NCBI RefSeq assembly: GCF_005221325.1
Contig: NZ_CP039888.1
Coordinates: 496,001-560,000, forward strand
Source: Agrobacterium tumefaciens
GTDB lineage: Bacteria > Pseudomonadota > Alphaproteobacteria > Rhizobiales > Rhizobiaceae
Length of the DNA: 64,000 bases
Direction of reading: 5' to 3'
Shown here piece by piece: positions 27,527-34,865 of this stretch. Within the stretch, counting starts at the first letter, position 1; each line of letters starts with the position of its first letter. The notes under the pieces were generated by a model. It was not told the DNA's origin. It saw only the letters and a list, made by a program, of their open reading frames with translations, and did no database searches. Made by a program: the position numbers and the translations under genes.

Positions 27527-28720
27527 ATGGCGATCAAGGTTTCGAACGAAGCGGCAAGGCGGATTTTTCTGGCACGGCAGGGGCTTTCCTCTCCGCCCGG
27601 CAAGGCGCTTTCCAAGAGCGACCTGCTGCAACTCATCACCGATATCGGTTTTGTGCAGGTGGACAGCATAGGCACGGTGGAGCGCGCCCACCACCAGATT
27701 ATTTTTTCCCGCAACCAGACCTACAGGCGTGACCATCTGACCACGCTTTTGGAAAAGGACCGGGCTTTGTTCGAGCACTGGACACATGACGCTTCCATCG
27801 TGCCGACGGAATTTTATCCCTATTGGAAGCACCGCTTCCGCCGCCGCGAGCCGATCATTCAGGAGCGCTGGCGCAAATGGCATGGCGAGGGTTTCGACGC
27901 GGCCTTCGGCGAAACGCTGGAGCGCATCGCCGCCACCGGCCCTGTTCTGGCGCGGGAGCTGAAGGAGGAAGGGCACCAGTCCGGCGGCTGGTGGAACTGG
28001 CATCCGTCCAAGACGGCACTCGAATATCTCTGGCACACGGGCAAGCTTGCCATCGCCGGCCGCGTGAATTTCCAGAAGGTCTATGATCTGGCCGAACGGG
28101 TCATTCCCGGTGAGCATCACGAGACCGAGGTGGAACACGCCGAATTCGTCGACTGGGCCTGCCGCGAAGCGCTGAAGCGGCTGGGTTTCGCCACCCACGG
28201 CGAAATCGCCGCATTTTTCGATCTCGTCACCCCGCAGGAGGCGAGGGACTGGGTCAAAAACCATCGTGATGAACTCTGCGAGGTCTCGCTTCTTGCAAGC
28301 GATGGCGACACTGCTCGCCCGTCCTATGCCTTTGCCGATTTCACCGCCGACCTAACCGACGTTCCGGAACCCTCATCCCGCGTCCGCGTCCTCAGCCCCT
28401 TCGATCCGCTGTTACGCGATCGCAACCGCACGGAGCGGCTGTTCGGTTTTTATTACCGCATCGAGGTCTTTGTGCCGGAGCCGAAACGGCAATATGGCTA
28501 TTATGTCTTCCCGCTTCTGGAGGGCGACCGCGTGATCGGTCGCATCGACATGAAGGCGGATCGCAAGCGCAGTACGCTGGATGTTCGTCGCCTCTGGCTG
28601 GAGCCCGGCGTACGCGCCTCCGCCGGTCGGCTGGAGAAGCTCGACGCGGAATTGTCGCGGCTTGCGAAATTCACGGGGGTGGAGAGCGTGAATTATCTGG
28701 AGGGCTGGCGGGAAGAGTAG
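27527..28720 (+). CDS. YcaQ-type winged-helix DNA glycosylase (interstrand crosslink repair)
   Basis: A 397-residue protein of the HTH_42 family. E. coli YcaQ (AlkX) and Streptomyces AlkZ unhook interstrand crosslinks using a QxQ/QxD catalytic motif; here GFVQVDSIGTVERAHH gives Q44-x-D46. Later family blocks, LFEHWTHDASIVPTEFYPYWKHR and VLSPFDPLLRDRNRTERLFGF, are present. The ATG at 27527 starts the conserved region; no good ribosome binding site is seen. The SOS box at 27475-27489 supports a repair role. Confidence 0.88.
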   Translation: MAIKVSNEAARRIFLARQGLSSPPGKALSKSDLLQLITDIGFVQVDSIGTVERAHHQIIFSRNQTYRRDHLTTLLEKDRALFEHWTHDASIVPTEFYPYWKHRFRRREPIIQERWRKWHGEGFDAAFGETLERIAATGPVLARELKEEGHQSGGWWNWHPSKTALEYLWHTGKLAIAGRVNFQKVYDLAERVIPGEHHETEVEHAEFVDWACREALKRLGFATHGEIAAFFDLVTPQEARDWVKNHRDELCEVSLLASDGDTARPSYAFADFTADLTDVPEPSSRVRVLSPFDPLLRDRNRTERLFGFYYRIEVFVPEPKRQYGYYVFPLLEGDRVIGRIDMKADRKRSTLDVRRLWLEPGVRASAGRLEKLDAELSRLAKFTGVESVNYLEGWREE

Positions 28721-28817
28721 GGAGTTTTTCGCACGGATGATTGCGAGACAGATACCTCCAGACACGACGTTTGCCGATCCGGGATACCGCATTGTCGCAC
28801 GGCATTGCGGCATATTT

Positions 28818-28933
28818 CTTCTCCCCGCCGGGGAGAAGGTGGCCCGAAGGGTCGGATGAGGGGGGCGGCAGAGATATGCGGAGAGCTTGCTCCCTTATCC
28901 CGCTACCGCGGACTTCTCCCCCTCGGGGAGAAG
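28818..28933. repeat. Rhizobial palindromic intergenic repeat (two palindromes)
   Basis: Two copies of CTTCTCCCC, three bases, GGGGAGAAG lie at 28818-28838 and 28913-28933, bracketing about 75 bp that begins with GTGGCCCGAAGGGTCGG. This matches, from memory, RIME-type mosaic elements of Rhizobiaceae. It fills the gap between convergent ycaQ and ribB, and may end transcripts from both. A single copy of the same palindrome occurs at 48410-48431. Confidence 0.8.
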
Positions 28934-28961
28934 AAACAAGCGGAACCTGCTCGCCTCAAAA

Positions 28962-30062
28962 TCACCCGATATCCGTCGCGGAAATCTTGATGCCGAACCC
29001 TTCCAGCCCGACATAATGCCGCTCGCGTGTCGTCATCAGCTTGATCGAGCTGATGCCAAGGTCTTTCAGAATCTGTGCGCCGAGACCGATTTCCAGCCAC
29101 TCATTCTCGCGCGAACGAGCCTGCGCATGCGCCTCATCGGGTTCGCGCGCCTTGCGCCGTCCGGAGACCTGGCCGACGCCGACGGAGCCTTCGCGCAGAT
29201 AGACGATGACACCGCGGCCTTCCTCAGCAATCTTCTGCATATAATGCTGTACCGGCTGGCGGTCTCCGAACACGTCATCGGCGACGTTTTCCGGATGCAG
29301 GCGGACGGGAATATCGACGCCGTCCCTGATGTCACCGAAAATCACCGCCATATGCTGCATCGGATCCCAGGGCAGGGAATAGGTCTGCGCCTTGGCCGGT
29401 CCGAACGGCGTTTCGATGGTGAAGGAAGATTCCATCTCCACCAGCGTTTCCTTGCGCTGGCGATAAGCGATCAGATCGGCGACCGAAACATGCTTCATGC
29501 TGTGCTTTTCGGCGAAGTCCAGAACCTGCGGGCCGCGCATCACGCTGCCGTCGTCATTCACCAGCTCGCTGATGACGCCGATGGGCGGCAGTCCGGCGAG
29601 CTTGCAGAGATCGACCGCCGCTTCGGTATGGCCGGAGCGCATCAATACGCCACCCTCACGGGAAATCAGCGGGAAAATATGGCCCGGCCGGGTAAAATCG
29701 GACGCGCCGACATTGGGATTGGCGAGATTGCGCACCGTCAATGTACGGTCGTCGGCGGAAATGCCTGTCGTGGTGCCGTGCTTGAAATCGACGCTGACAG
29801 TAAAGGCCGTCGTGTGCGCGCTATCATTTTCCGCCACCATGGCATTGAGGTTCAGCCGCTTGGCTTCCTCGCGTGGCATGGGGGCGCAGACGATGCCTGA
29901 CGTGTGGCGCACGATCAGCGCCATTTTTTCCGGCGTGCAGTGAACCGCCGAAATGATCAGGTCGCCTTCGTTCTCGCGGTCGTCATCATCGGTCACGACG
30001 ACGATTTCGCCGGCTTCGAAAGCGCGGATGGCGTCGACAACGCGTTTCTGGTCATAGGCCAT
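28962..30062 (-). CDS. ribB: 3,4-dihydroxy-2-butanone 4-phosphate synthase with degenerate GTP cyclohydrolase II domain
   Basis: A 366-residue riboflavin-pathway enzyme. Residues about 1-205 are RibB: DDDDRENEGDLI, TSGIVCAPM and RSGHTEAAVDL hold the metal and catalytic residues, converting ribulose 5-phosphate to dihydroxybutanone phosphate. Residues about 206-366 look like RibA, but the zinc-binding cysteine cluster is missing: where active enzymes have cysteines, this one reads VRLHPENVADDVFGDRQP. So GTP cyclohydrolase II activity is unlikely, and ribA should be elsewhere. GAGGGG lies about 8 bases before the ATG at 30062. Confidence 0.92.
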   Translation of the reverse strand: MAYDQKRVVDAIRAFEAGEIVVVTDDDDRENEGDLIISAVHCTPEKMALIVRHTSGIVCAPMPREEAKRLNLNAMVAENDSAHTTAFTVSVDFKHGTTTGISADDRTLTVRNLANPNVGASDFTRPGHIFPLISREGGVLMRSGHTEAAVDLCKLAGLPPIGVISELVNDDGSVMRGPQVLDFAEKHSMKHVSVADLIAYRQRKETLVEMESSFTIETPFGPAKAQTYSLPWDPMQHMAVIFGDIRDGVDIPVRLHPENVADDVFGDRQPVQHYMQKIAEEGRGVIVYLREGSVGVGQVSGRRKAREPDEAHAQARSRENEWLEIGLGAQILKDLGISSIKLMTTRERHYVGLEGFGIKISATDIG

Positions 30063-30081
30063 GGCGATATCCCCTCACTTC

Positions 30082-30106
30082 AGAGCAACGGTTCGTTGCT
30101 CTTTTT
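30082..30106 (+). terminator. Hairpin with T tract between ribB and aroC (plus-strand sense)
   Basis: AGAGCAACG, GTT, CGTTGCTCT followed by TTTT is a textbook terminator on the plus strand, although both flanking genes run leftward. On the minus strand the same hairpin falls in the ribB leader, about 20 bases before the start, and could affect translation or RNA stability. Confidence 0.4.
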
Positions 30107-30153
30107 GTTTCTTTAGCGGATTGTCCGAAAACCGCTTCACACTTTTCGGTCCG

Positions 30154-31248
30154 CTAAAGCCGGCCGGTCTGGCCGCGGTCCCTCAGATAATGGTCGGCAA
30201 CGGTGCAGGCGATCATCGCTTCACCGATCGGAACGGCGCGGATGCCGACGCAGGGGTCGTGGCGGCCCTTGGTGCGCACATCGACATTATTGCCGTCGGT
30301 ATCGATGGACAGGCGTTCCGTCAGAATGGAGGAGGTCGGCTTGATGGCGAAGCGGGCGATAACTGGCTCGCCGGTTGCGATGCCGCCCAGAATGCCGCCG
30401 GCATGATTGGAGAGGAAAATCGGCTTGCCGTCATTGCCCATGCGCATCTGGTCGGCATTTTCTTCGCCGGAAAGCTCGGCCGAGGCAAAACCTTCGCCGA
30501 TTTCCACACCCTTGACGGCGTTGATCGACATCAGGCTGGAGGCGATATCCTGATCGAGCTTGGCATAGATGGGCGCGCCGATGCCGGCCGGAACCCCTTC
30601 CGCCACCACTTCGACCACTGCGCCGATCGACGATCCCGACTTGCGGATGCCATCGAGATATTCTTCCCAGACGGGCACCATGGCCGGATCGGGGCAGAAG
30701 AACGGGTTCTGGTCGACCTGATCCCAATCCCAGTTGTCGCGGTTGATCTTGTGTTTGCCGATCTGCACCAGCGCGCCGCGCACATTGAGGCTGGGCACCA
30801 CCTTGCGGGCGATTGCTCCGGCGGCGACGCGGGCTGCCGTTTCGCGTGCAGAGGAGCGTCCACCGCCGCGATAATCGCGAATGCCGTATTTTAGGTCATA
30901 GGTGAAGTCCGCATGGCCGGGACGGAAACTTTTGGCGATCTCACCGTAATCCTTGGAGCGCTGGTCGGTATTTTCGATCAGCATGGAAATCGGCGTGCCG
31001 GTCGTCGTCATCGTCTCGCCGTCCTGATCCAGCATCACGCCGGAAAGAACCTTCACGATGTCATCCTCGCGCCGCTGGGTCACGAAGCGGCTCTGGCCGG
31101 GCTTGCGCTTGTCCATCCAGTGCTGCACCTCGGCAAGGGTAAACCGGATGCCGGGCGGGCAACCATCCACCACACAGCCAAGTGCCGGCCCGTGGCTTTC
31201 ACCCCAGGTGGTAACGCGAAAAAGATGACCGAAACTGTTATGCGACAT
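30154..31248 (-). CDS. aroC: Chorismate synthase
   Basis: A 364-residue enzyme that makes chorismate from EPSP with reduced FMN, the last step of the shikimate pathway. Family signatures are clear: [20 protein letters not shown] near the start, [21 protein letters not shown], and FAIKPTSSI followed by [14 protein letters not shown] near the end. Length is normal. The ATG at 31248 ([17 protein letters not shown]) is the usual beginning; an upstream TTG at 31257 is less likely. Confidence 0.97.
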   Translation of the reverse strand: MSHNSFGHLFRVTTWGESHGPALGCVVDGCPPGIRFTLAEVQHWMDKRKPGQSRFVTQRREDDIVKVLSGVMLDQDGETMTTTGTPISMLIENTDQRSKDYGEIAKSFRPGHADFTYDLKYGIRDYRGGGRSSARETAARVAAGAIARKVVPSLNVRGALVQIGKHKINRDNWDWDQVDQNPFFCPDPAMVPVWEEYLDGIRKSGSSIGAVVEVVAEGVPAGIGAPIYAKLDQDIASSLMSINAVKGVEIGEGFASAELSGEENADQMRMGNDGKPIFLSNHAGGILGGIATGEPVIARFAIKPTSSILTERLSIDTDGNNVDVRTKGRHDPCVGIRAVPIGEAMIACTVADHYLRDRGQTGRL

Positions 31249-31685
31249 AGTTCTCAAGACCGGAAACAGGGCGCCTGTGGACGGCGCCGTTTAAAACAAG
31301 CGGATTTGTCTTAGTGGAAAATCCGGGCAAGGCAAAAGCCTTTCTTTCATCGCAAACGGGATAAGAAGGTGACGTACCGTTCACGACTTGGGAAAGGATG
31401 AAAAACGACAGTCCCAGCCGTGGGCAGTGGAAAGTGATTCGACGGTATCGACGGGTTTTCCGAGGTGACGAAATTGTAAAAGAGCCGAGGTTTTCCACCT
31501 TAAACCGGAGTTTTCCAATATTGCCGGGAAATGCAGTGTAAAAATCACTAACGGCTTGAACAGGATTTGAAATCCGTTCATCAATTGGGCCGAAAATGTC
31601 ATGGTTGCGGGCAATTTCCGCCACATTCGAAAGGCAATTCTTCATGCATGTAAGGTTTTCACGCAAATTAACGAAAGCTAGATCG
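31249..31685. other. 437-bp intergenic region, no recognised feature
   Basis: Divergent gap between aroC and the DUF1344-like gene, more A+T-rich than the surrounding genes. No clear RNA, repeat or conserved promoter was recognised. A leftward open frame covers it but has poor codon use and no homology I can see. Confidence 0.5.
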
Positions 31686-31946
31686 ATGCGTATGATGATT
31701 GCCGCCCTTCTGGCCGCCGCCAACCTCCTGATGCCCATCAACGGCTTCGCCCAGAGCGTCGACGTGGAAGGCACGATCAGCAAGATCGATGCGAATGGGC
31801 TGAGCATTACCCTCAATGACGGCAAGACCTATCGCGTGCCGGAAGAGTTCAATTTCGAAGGTTTGAAAACGGGCGTGAAGGTCGTGGTTTTCTACACGGA
31901 AGTGGATGGGAAACGCGTGGTCGACGATCTTCAGGTCGTTGAGTGA
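31686..31946 (+). CDS. Small secreted DUF1344-like protein
   Basis: An 86-residue exported protein: signal peptide MRMMIAALLAAANLLMPINGFAQ, then a small beta-barrel-like domain (VDVEGTISKIDANGLSITLNDG, then VPEEFNFEGLKTGVKVVVFY). This pattern fits DUF1344, short periplasmic proteins of rhizobia with unknown role. The ATG at 31686 directly precedes the signal core; the frame stays open upstream but without a ribosome binding site. It ends 82 bp before the IS110 element. Confidence 0.78.
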   Translation: MRMMIAALLAAANLLMPINGFAQSVDVEGTISKIDANGLSITLNDGKTYRVPEEFNFEGLKTGVKVVVFYTEVDGKRVVDDLQVVE

Positions 31947-32032
31947 GGCTGCGATTGCGGCTTTGCCTGTGACGGGGTGAACCCCTGTAATCTTGTTCGG
32001 GAAGCACCAATATTTCCGTCATGCCGGACTTG

Positions 32033-32213
32033 TGTGGACGTAATATGGTTTACTGGAGCATTGGCCGGGATGCGCATCCCGGCCAATGCAGGCAGGAGGC
32101 CGTATTTCCGGACTGGTTGAAACAGCCGAGATCAAGCAAGGCCCTGCCTGCTCCCTTTGACCCCGAACGGTTGCTCGGGCTTTCGCCCGCACCACAAGCC
32201 TGGGAGCAAGGCC
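32033..32213 (+). ncRNA. Predicted IS110 bridge RNA with target- and donor-binding loops
   Basis: The region folds into a 5' palindromic stem (32058-32089) and two looped stems. Stem one (32088-32101 with 32140-32151, AG bulge) holds left target guide CCGGACT (32108-32114), hairpin GGTTG-AAA-CAGCC, and right target guide GATCAAG (32130-32136). CCGGACT equals the genome at 32024-32030, and GATCAAG is complementary to CTTGATC at 33166-33172. Stem two (GCTCCC 32150-32155 with GGGAGC 32202-32207) holds left donor guide ACGGTTGCT (32167-32175), identical to the element's right end (33159-33167), hairpin CGGGC-TTTC-GCCCG, and right donor guide CACAAG (32193-32198), complementary to CTTGTG at 32029-32034. 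Confidence 0.85.
32058..32089. repeat. Perfect 32-bp palindrome in the IS110 left end
   Basis: GCATTGGCCGGGATGC is followed at once by its exact reverse complement (32074-32089). It would form the first stem of the bridge RNA, or a cruciform at the DNA level. Confidence 0.85.
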
Positions 32214-33152
32214 ATGATACAGGAACTTCTCTTCGTCGGCATCGATGTTTCCAAAGCCCGCTTCGATATCGTTGTGCATCCTTCCGGCAAGTGCTGGAGT
32301 ATAGGCAGTTCACCTGCACAGATCGCGGCTCTCATTGAGCGCCTTCAGGCGCTTGGACAGGTCATCGTTGGGCTGGAGGCATCTGGCGGTTACGAGCGCA
32401 GGCTGGCTGACAGTCTGCATGCGGCAGGCCTGAAGGTTTATATCCTGCCGCCCGCAAGGGTTCGCAACTTTGCCAGGGCCATGGGCCAGCTGGCAAAGAC
32501 CGATAGGATCGACGCCGCCGTGATCGCCCGCTATCTGGCGACGGTACACAATAGTCTCACGCCCTATGAGCCAGACGCTGCCCGCAGCAGCCTCAGCGCT
32601 CTGGCGGCTCATAGACGCAGGCTGGTCGCCGAAAAGAGCGGCCTGACGAGCCAGCTCGATACCATCGAAGAGCCGCTGGTGCGTGAGATGCTGGAGGTGC
32701 GTCTGCGTACCATCGCCACTGATATCGCCACCCTCGACCGCGCCATGCGCGACCTGCTGAAGGCGACACCCGCCCTGCGAAAACGTCACGACAGGATGTG
32801 TGAGGTCACCGGTGTCGGCCCGATGCTAGCCACCGCGCTCCTTGCCGATCTGCCCGAACTTGGCACCGTTTCGTCAAAGGTCATCGCTGCCCTGGTCGGC
32901 GTCGCACCGCATGCGCGCCAATCCGGATCCTCCAACCGCCAGGGCAAATGCTCCGGCGGCCGCAAGCATCTGCGCGACATCGCCTACATGGCCGCCCTCA
33001 GTGCCATCAAGATAAAAGACCCGGTCCTCGGCGCTTTCTACCAGCGCCTGCGCAGCAAAGGAAAACCCTTCAAGCTGGCCATAGTCGCAACAATCCGAAA
33101 ACTCGTCACGATCCTCAACGCCATCGCCAGAACAGACCCCGCGTTTAACTGA
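32214..33152 (+). CDS. IS110-family transposase (bridge RNA-guided recombinase)
   Basis: A 312-residue recombinase. The RuvC-like N-terminal domain has the DEDD tetrad at D11 (GIDVSK), E55 (GLEASGGYE), D97 and D100 (KTDRIDAAVIARY). The C-terminal transposase-20 domain has the helix-hairpin-helix EVTGVGPMLATALLADLPELG and a serine-containing block APHARQSGSSNRQGKCSGGR, where the nucleophile is likely S237 or a neighbour. Length is slightly shorter than IS621 (326 residues), and no disruption is visible, so it looks functional. GGGAG lies about 6 bases before the ATG at 32214, within the 3' stem of the predicted bridge RNA. Confidence 0.95.
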   Translation: MIQELLFVGIDVSKARFDIVVHPSGKCWSIGSSPAQIAALIERLQALGQVIVGLEASGGYERRLADSLHAAGLKVYILPPARVRNFARAMGQLAKTDRIDAAVIARYLATVHNSLTPYEPDAARSSLSALAAHRRRLVAEKSGLTSQLDTIEEPLVREMLEVRLRTIATDIATLDRAMRDLLKATPALRKRHDRMCEVTGVGPMLATALLADLPELGTVSSKVIAALVGVAPHARQSGSSNRQGKCSGGRKHLRDIAYMAALSAIKIKDPVLGAFYQRLRSKGKPFKLAIVATIRKLVTILNAIARTDPAFN

Positions 33153-33289
33153 GCATCCACGGTTGCTTGATCCGGCATCCAGCCGACGCGTGTCTGCGCG
33201 GCGGGATGAGTCTTTTCAGTCCAAGGACTTGGGCTGGCTGGATTCTGGCTCAAGGCCGGAATGACGGGAGAGGGGGCGACCGATGCGCC

Positions 33290-33883
33290 TCATGAAATCC
33301 ACTCCGCGCTATTCCCATCGATTTCGACCTTCAATATCTGGTCCTGCGGAATCTGCGTCCTCGACGCCTCATCCTTGTCCATGCCGGATACCAGACGGAA
33401 GATCGAGCGGATGACGCCGCCGTGGCACACGCAGACGGTTGGTCTTTCCACGGAGGAAAGCCATGCGCCGATGCGCCAGGAGAGGATTTCATAGCTTTCA
33501 GCGTCCTGGCCGGGGGGAATGAAGTCCCACTTGTTGGCCTTGCGCGCCTTCACCCGGTCGGGAAACTCTTTTTTGAGTTCCGGCAGGGTCTGCCCCTCCC
33601 AGTCGCCGAAGGACACTTCGATCAGGCGGTCGTCGGTGCGGTAGGCAAGGGGGTCGAGGCCCATCGCGTCGCGCATCAGTTCCATGGTCTCGCGCGTGCG
33701 CCCGAGCGGGCTTGCCACGTAATCGAAGTCCGTGGCCCGTTCGCCCAGAAGACGGGCGAGAAGCCTGCCATTGCCGACCGCCTGCTGGCGGCCGAAATCA
33801 TTGAGCGGAATATCTTTCTGGCCCTGAAGCCGGCGTATCGCATTCCAGTCCGTTTGTCCGTGCCGGATCACATAGACGAGCAA
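33290..33883 (-). CDS. Histidine phosphatase family protein (phosphoglycerate mutase-like)
   Basis: A 197-residue phosphatase with the catalytic RHG motif in YVIRHGQTDWN at residues 5-15, LGRTRETMEL, the acid residue in LIEVSFGDWEGQ, and the second histidine in VCVCHGGVIRSI. Members remove phosphate from small molecules or sugar phosphates; the substrate cannot be told. It lies 32 bp downstream of fabI on the same strand and is probably co-transcribed. Confidence 0.9.
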   Translation of the reverse strand: MLVYVIRHGQTDWNAIRRLQGQKDIPLNDFGRQQAVGNGRLLARLLGERATDFDYVASPLGRTRETMELMRDAMGLDPLAYRTDDRLIEVSFGDWEGQTLPELKKEFPDRVKARKANKWDFIPPGQDAESYEILSWRIGAWLSSVERPTVCVCHGGVIRSIFRLVSGMDKDEASRTQIPQDQILKVEIDGNSAEWIS

Positions 33884-33915
33884 GGCGATACCCCTGTTTC
33901 AGATGTTCGGCGCAG

Positions 33916-34734
33916 TCAGTCCTTGACCACCGAAATATCAGGCGCATCCACCGCTTTCATGCCGATGGTGTGATAACCGGAATCGACATGGTGGATTTCG
34001 CCGGTCACGGCGGTCGAAAGGTCGGACAGCAGGTAAAGCGCCGACTTGCCGACTTCCTCGATGGTAACGGTGCGCTTCAGCGGCGCATTATATTCGTTCC
34101 ACTTCAGAATGTAACGGAAGTCGCCGATACCGGAAGCGGCAAGCGTCTTGATCGGGCCGGCGGAAACAGCATTGACGCGGATGCCGCGATTGCCGAGGTC
34201 GACGGCGAGATAACGCACGCTGGCTTCAAGAGCGGCCTTGGCCACGCCCATGACGTTGTAATTCGGCATGACCTTTTCTGCACCGTAATAGGTGAGCGTG
34301 ATGATCGAGCCACCGTCATTCATGATCGGCTCCGCACGCTTGGCCACAGCAGCCAGCGAGAACACGGAAATATCCATGGTGCGGTTGAAGTTGTCGCGGC
34401 TGGTATCGAGATAACGGCCGGTCAGCTCATCCTTGTCGGAGAAAGCAATGGCGTGCACGACGAAGTCGATTTTGCCCCAGTGCTTTTCCAGCGAGGCAAA
34501 AACGGCGTCGATCGTTTCGAGATCGGTCACATCGCAATGGCCGGCCATGAAGGCGCCGAGTTCCTGCGCCAAGGGCTCGACGCGCTTCTTCAGCGCATCG
34601 CCCTGCCAGGTGAGTGCGAGTTCCGCGCCTGCATCCGCGCAGGCCTTGGCAATGCCCCAAGCGATTGAACGGTTATTGGCGACGCCCATGATGAGGCCGC
34701 GTTTGCCAGCCATGAGACCGGATGCCTGAGCCAT
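33916..34734 (-). CDS. fabI: Enoyl-[acyl-carrier-protein] reductase (NADH), FabI
   Basis: A 272-residue short-chain dehydrogenase-type enzyme that reduces enoyl-ACP in the last step of the fatty acid elongation cycle. FabI features: GKRGLIMGVANNRSIAWGIA (nucleotide binding), LTLTWQGDALKKR-like region, and the catalytic Y-x6-K in YNVMGVAKAAL. Length is usual. Rhizobia often carry two fabI genes; only one is here. The histidine phosphatase gene follows closely. Intact active site predicts triclosan sensitivity, from family knowledge. Confidence 0.95.
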   Translation of the reverse strand: MAQASGLMAGKRGLIMGVANNRSIAWGIAKACADAGAELALTWQGDALKKRVEPLAQELGAFMAGHCDVTDLETIDAVFASLEKHWGKIDFVVHAIAFSDKDELTGRYLDTSRDNFNRTMDISVFSLAAVAKRAEPIMNDGGSIITLTYYGAEKVMPNYNVMGVAKAALEASVRYLAVDLGNRGIRVNAVSAGPIKTLAASGIGDFRYILKWNEYNAPLKRTVTIEEVGKSALYLLSDLSTAVTGEIHHVDSGYHTIGMKAVDAPDISVVKD

Positions 34735-34865
34735 TTTGTGCTCCCTAATACTTTTGATCGGCCCTGCCTATGGCATAGGCTGCAATCCTGTTCAAGATTG
34801 CCAAAGATCATCAACTGTTAGGGACCGTAACAAAGGGTGCTTTGTCCCGGCTATTCGCAAAACTT

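Larger units (their letters stand above)
32029..33165 (+). mobile_element. IS110-family insertion sequence
   Basis: The element is about 1.14 kb and lies inside a chromosomal palindrome. CTTG occurs at both junctions (32029-32032 and 33166-33169), so the borders are uncertain by up to four bases. CT at 32029 and at 33166 fits the CT core used by IS621-type recombinases. There are no terminal inverted repeats, as expected for this family. Order: left end, about 180 bp noncoding region that folds as a bridge RNA, then the DEDD transposase, then only about 15 bp to the right end. Noncoding RNA upstream of the gene marks the IS110 group rather than IS1111. Confidence 0.9.
32016..33267. repeat. 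Palindromic intergenic repeat interrupted by the IS110 element
   Basis: Before insertion the locus would read CCGTCATGCCGGACTTG joined to ATCCGGCATCCAGCC and onward to CCGGAATGACGG at 33256-33267. The outer ends (32016-32027 and 33256-33267) pair with one mismatch, and GGATTCTGGCTCAAGG near the right end mirrors the interrupted left arm. This is the same style of palindrome as the unit at 59459. The left part is 32016-32032 and the right part about 33170-33267. Confidence 0.75.

Noticed and set aside
28818..28933. Repeated palindromes as a CRISPR array
   Set aside because: Only two palindromic units with a non-spacer-like middle, no regular repeat-spacer series and no cas genes.
30113..30158. 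Imperfect inverted repeat TTAGCGGA/TCCGCTAA near the aroC end as a riboswitch
   Set aside because: It shows none of the conserved FMN riboswitch blocks before ribB; a plain hairpin or terminator is enough.
31238..31825. Leftward open frame of 195 codons upstream of aroC
   Set aside because: Runs through a noncoding A+T-rich gap and antisense to the DUF1344-like gene; no ribosome binding site or domain.
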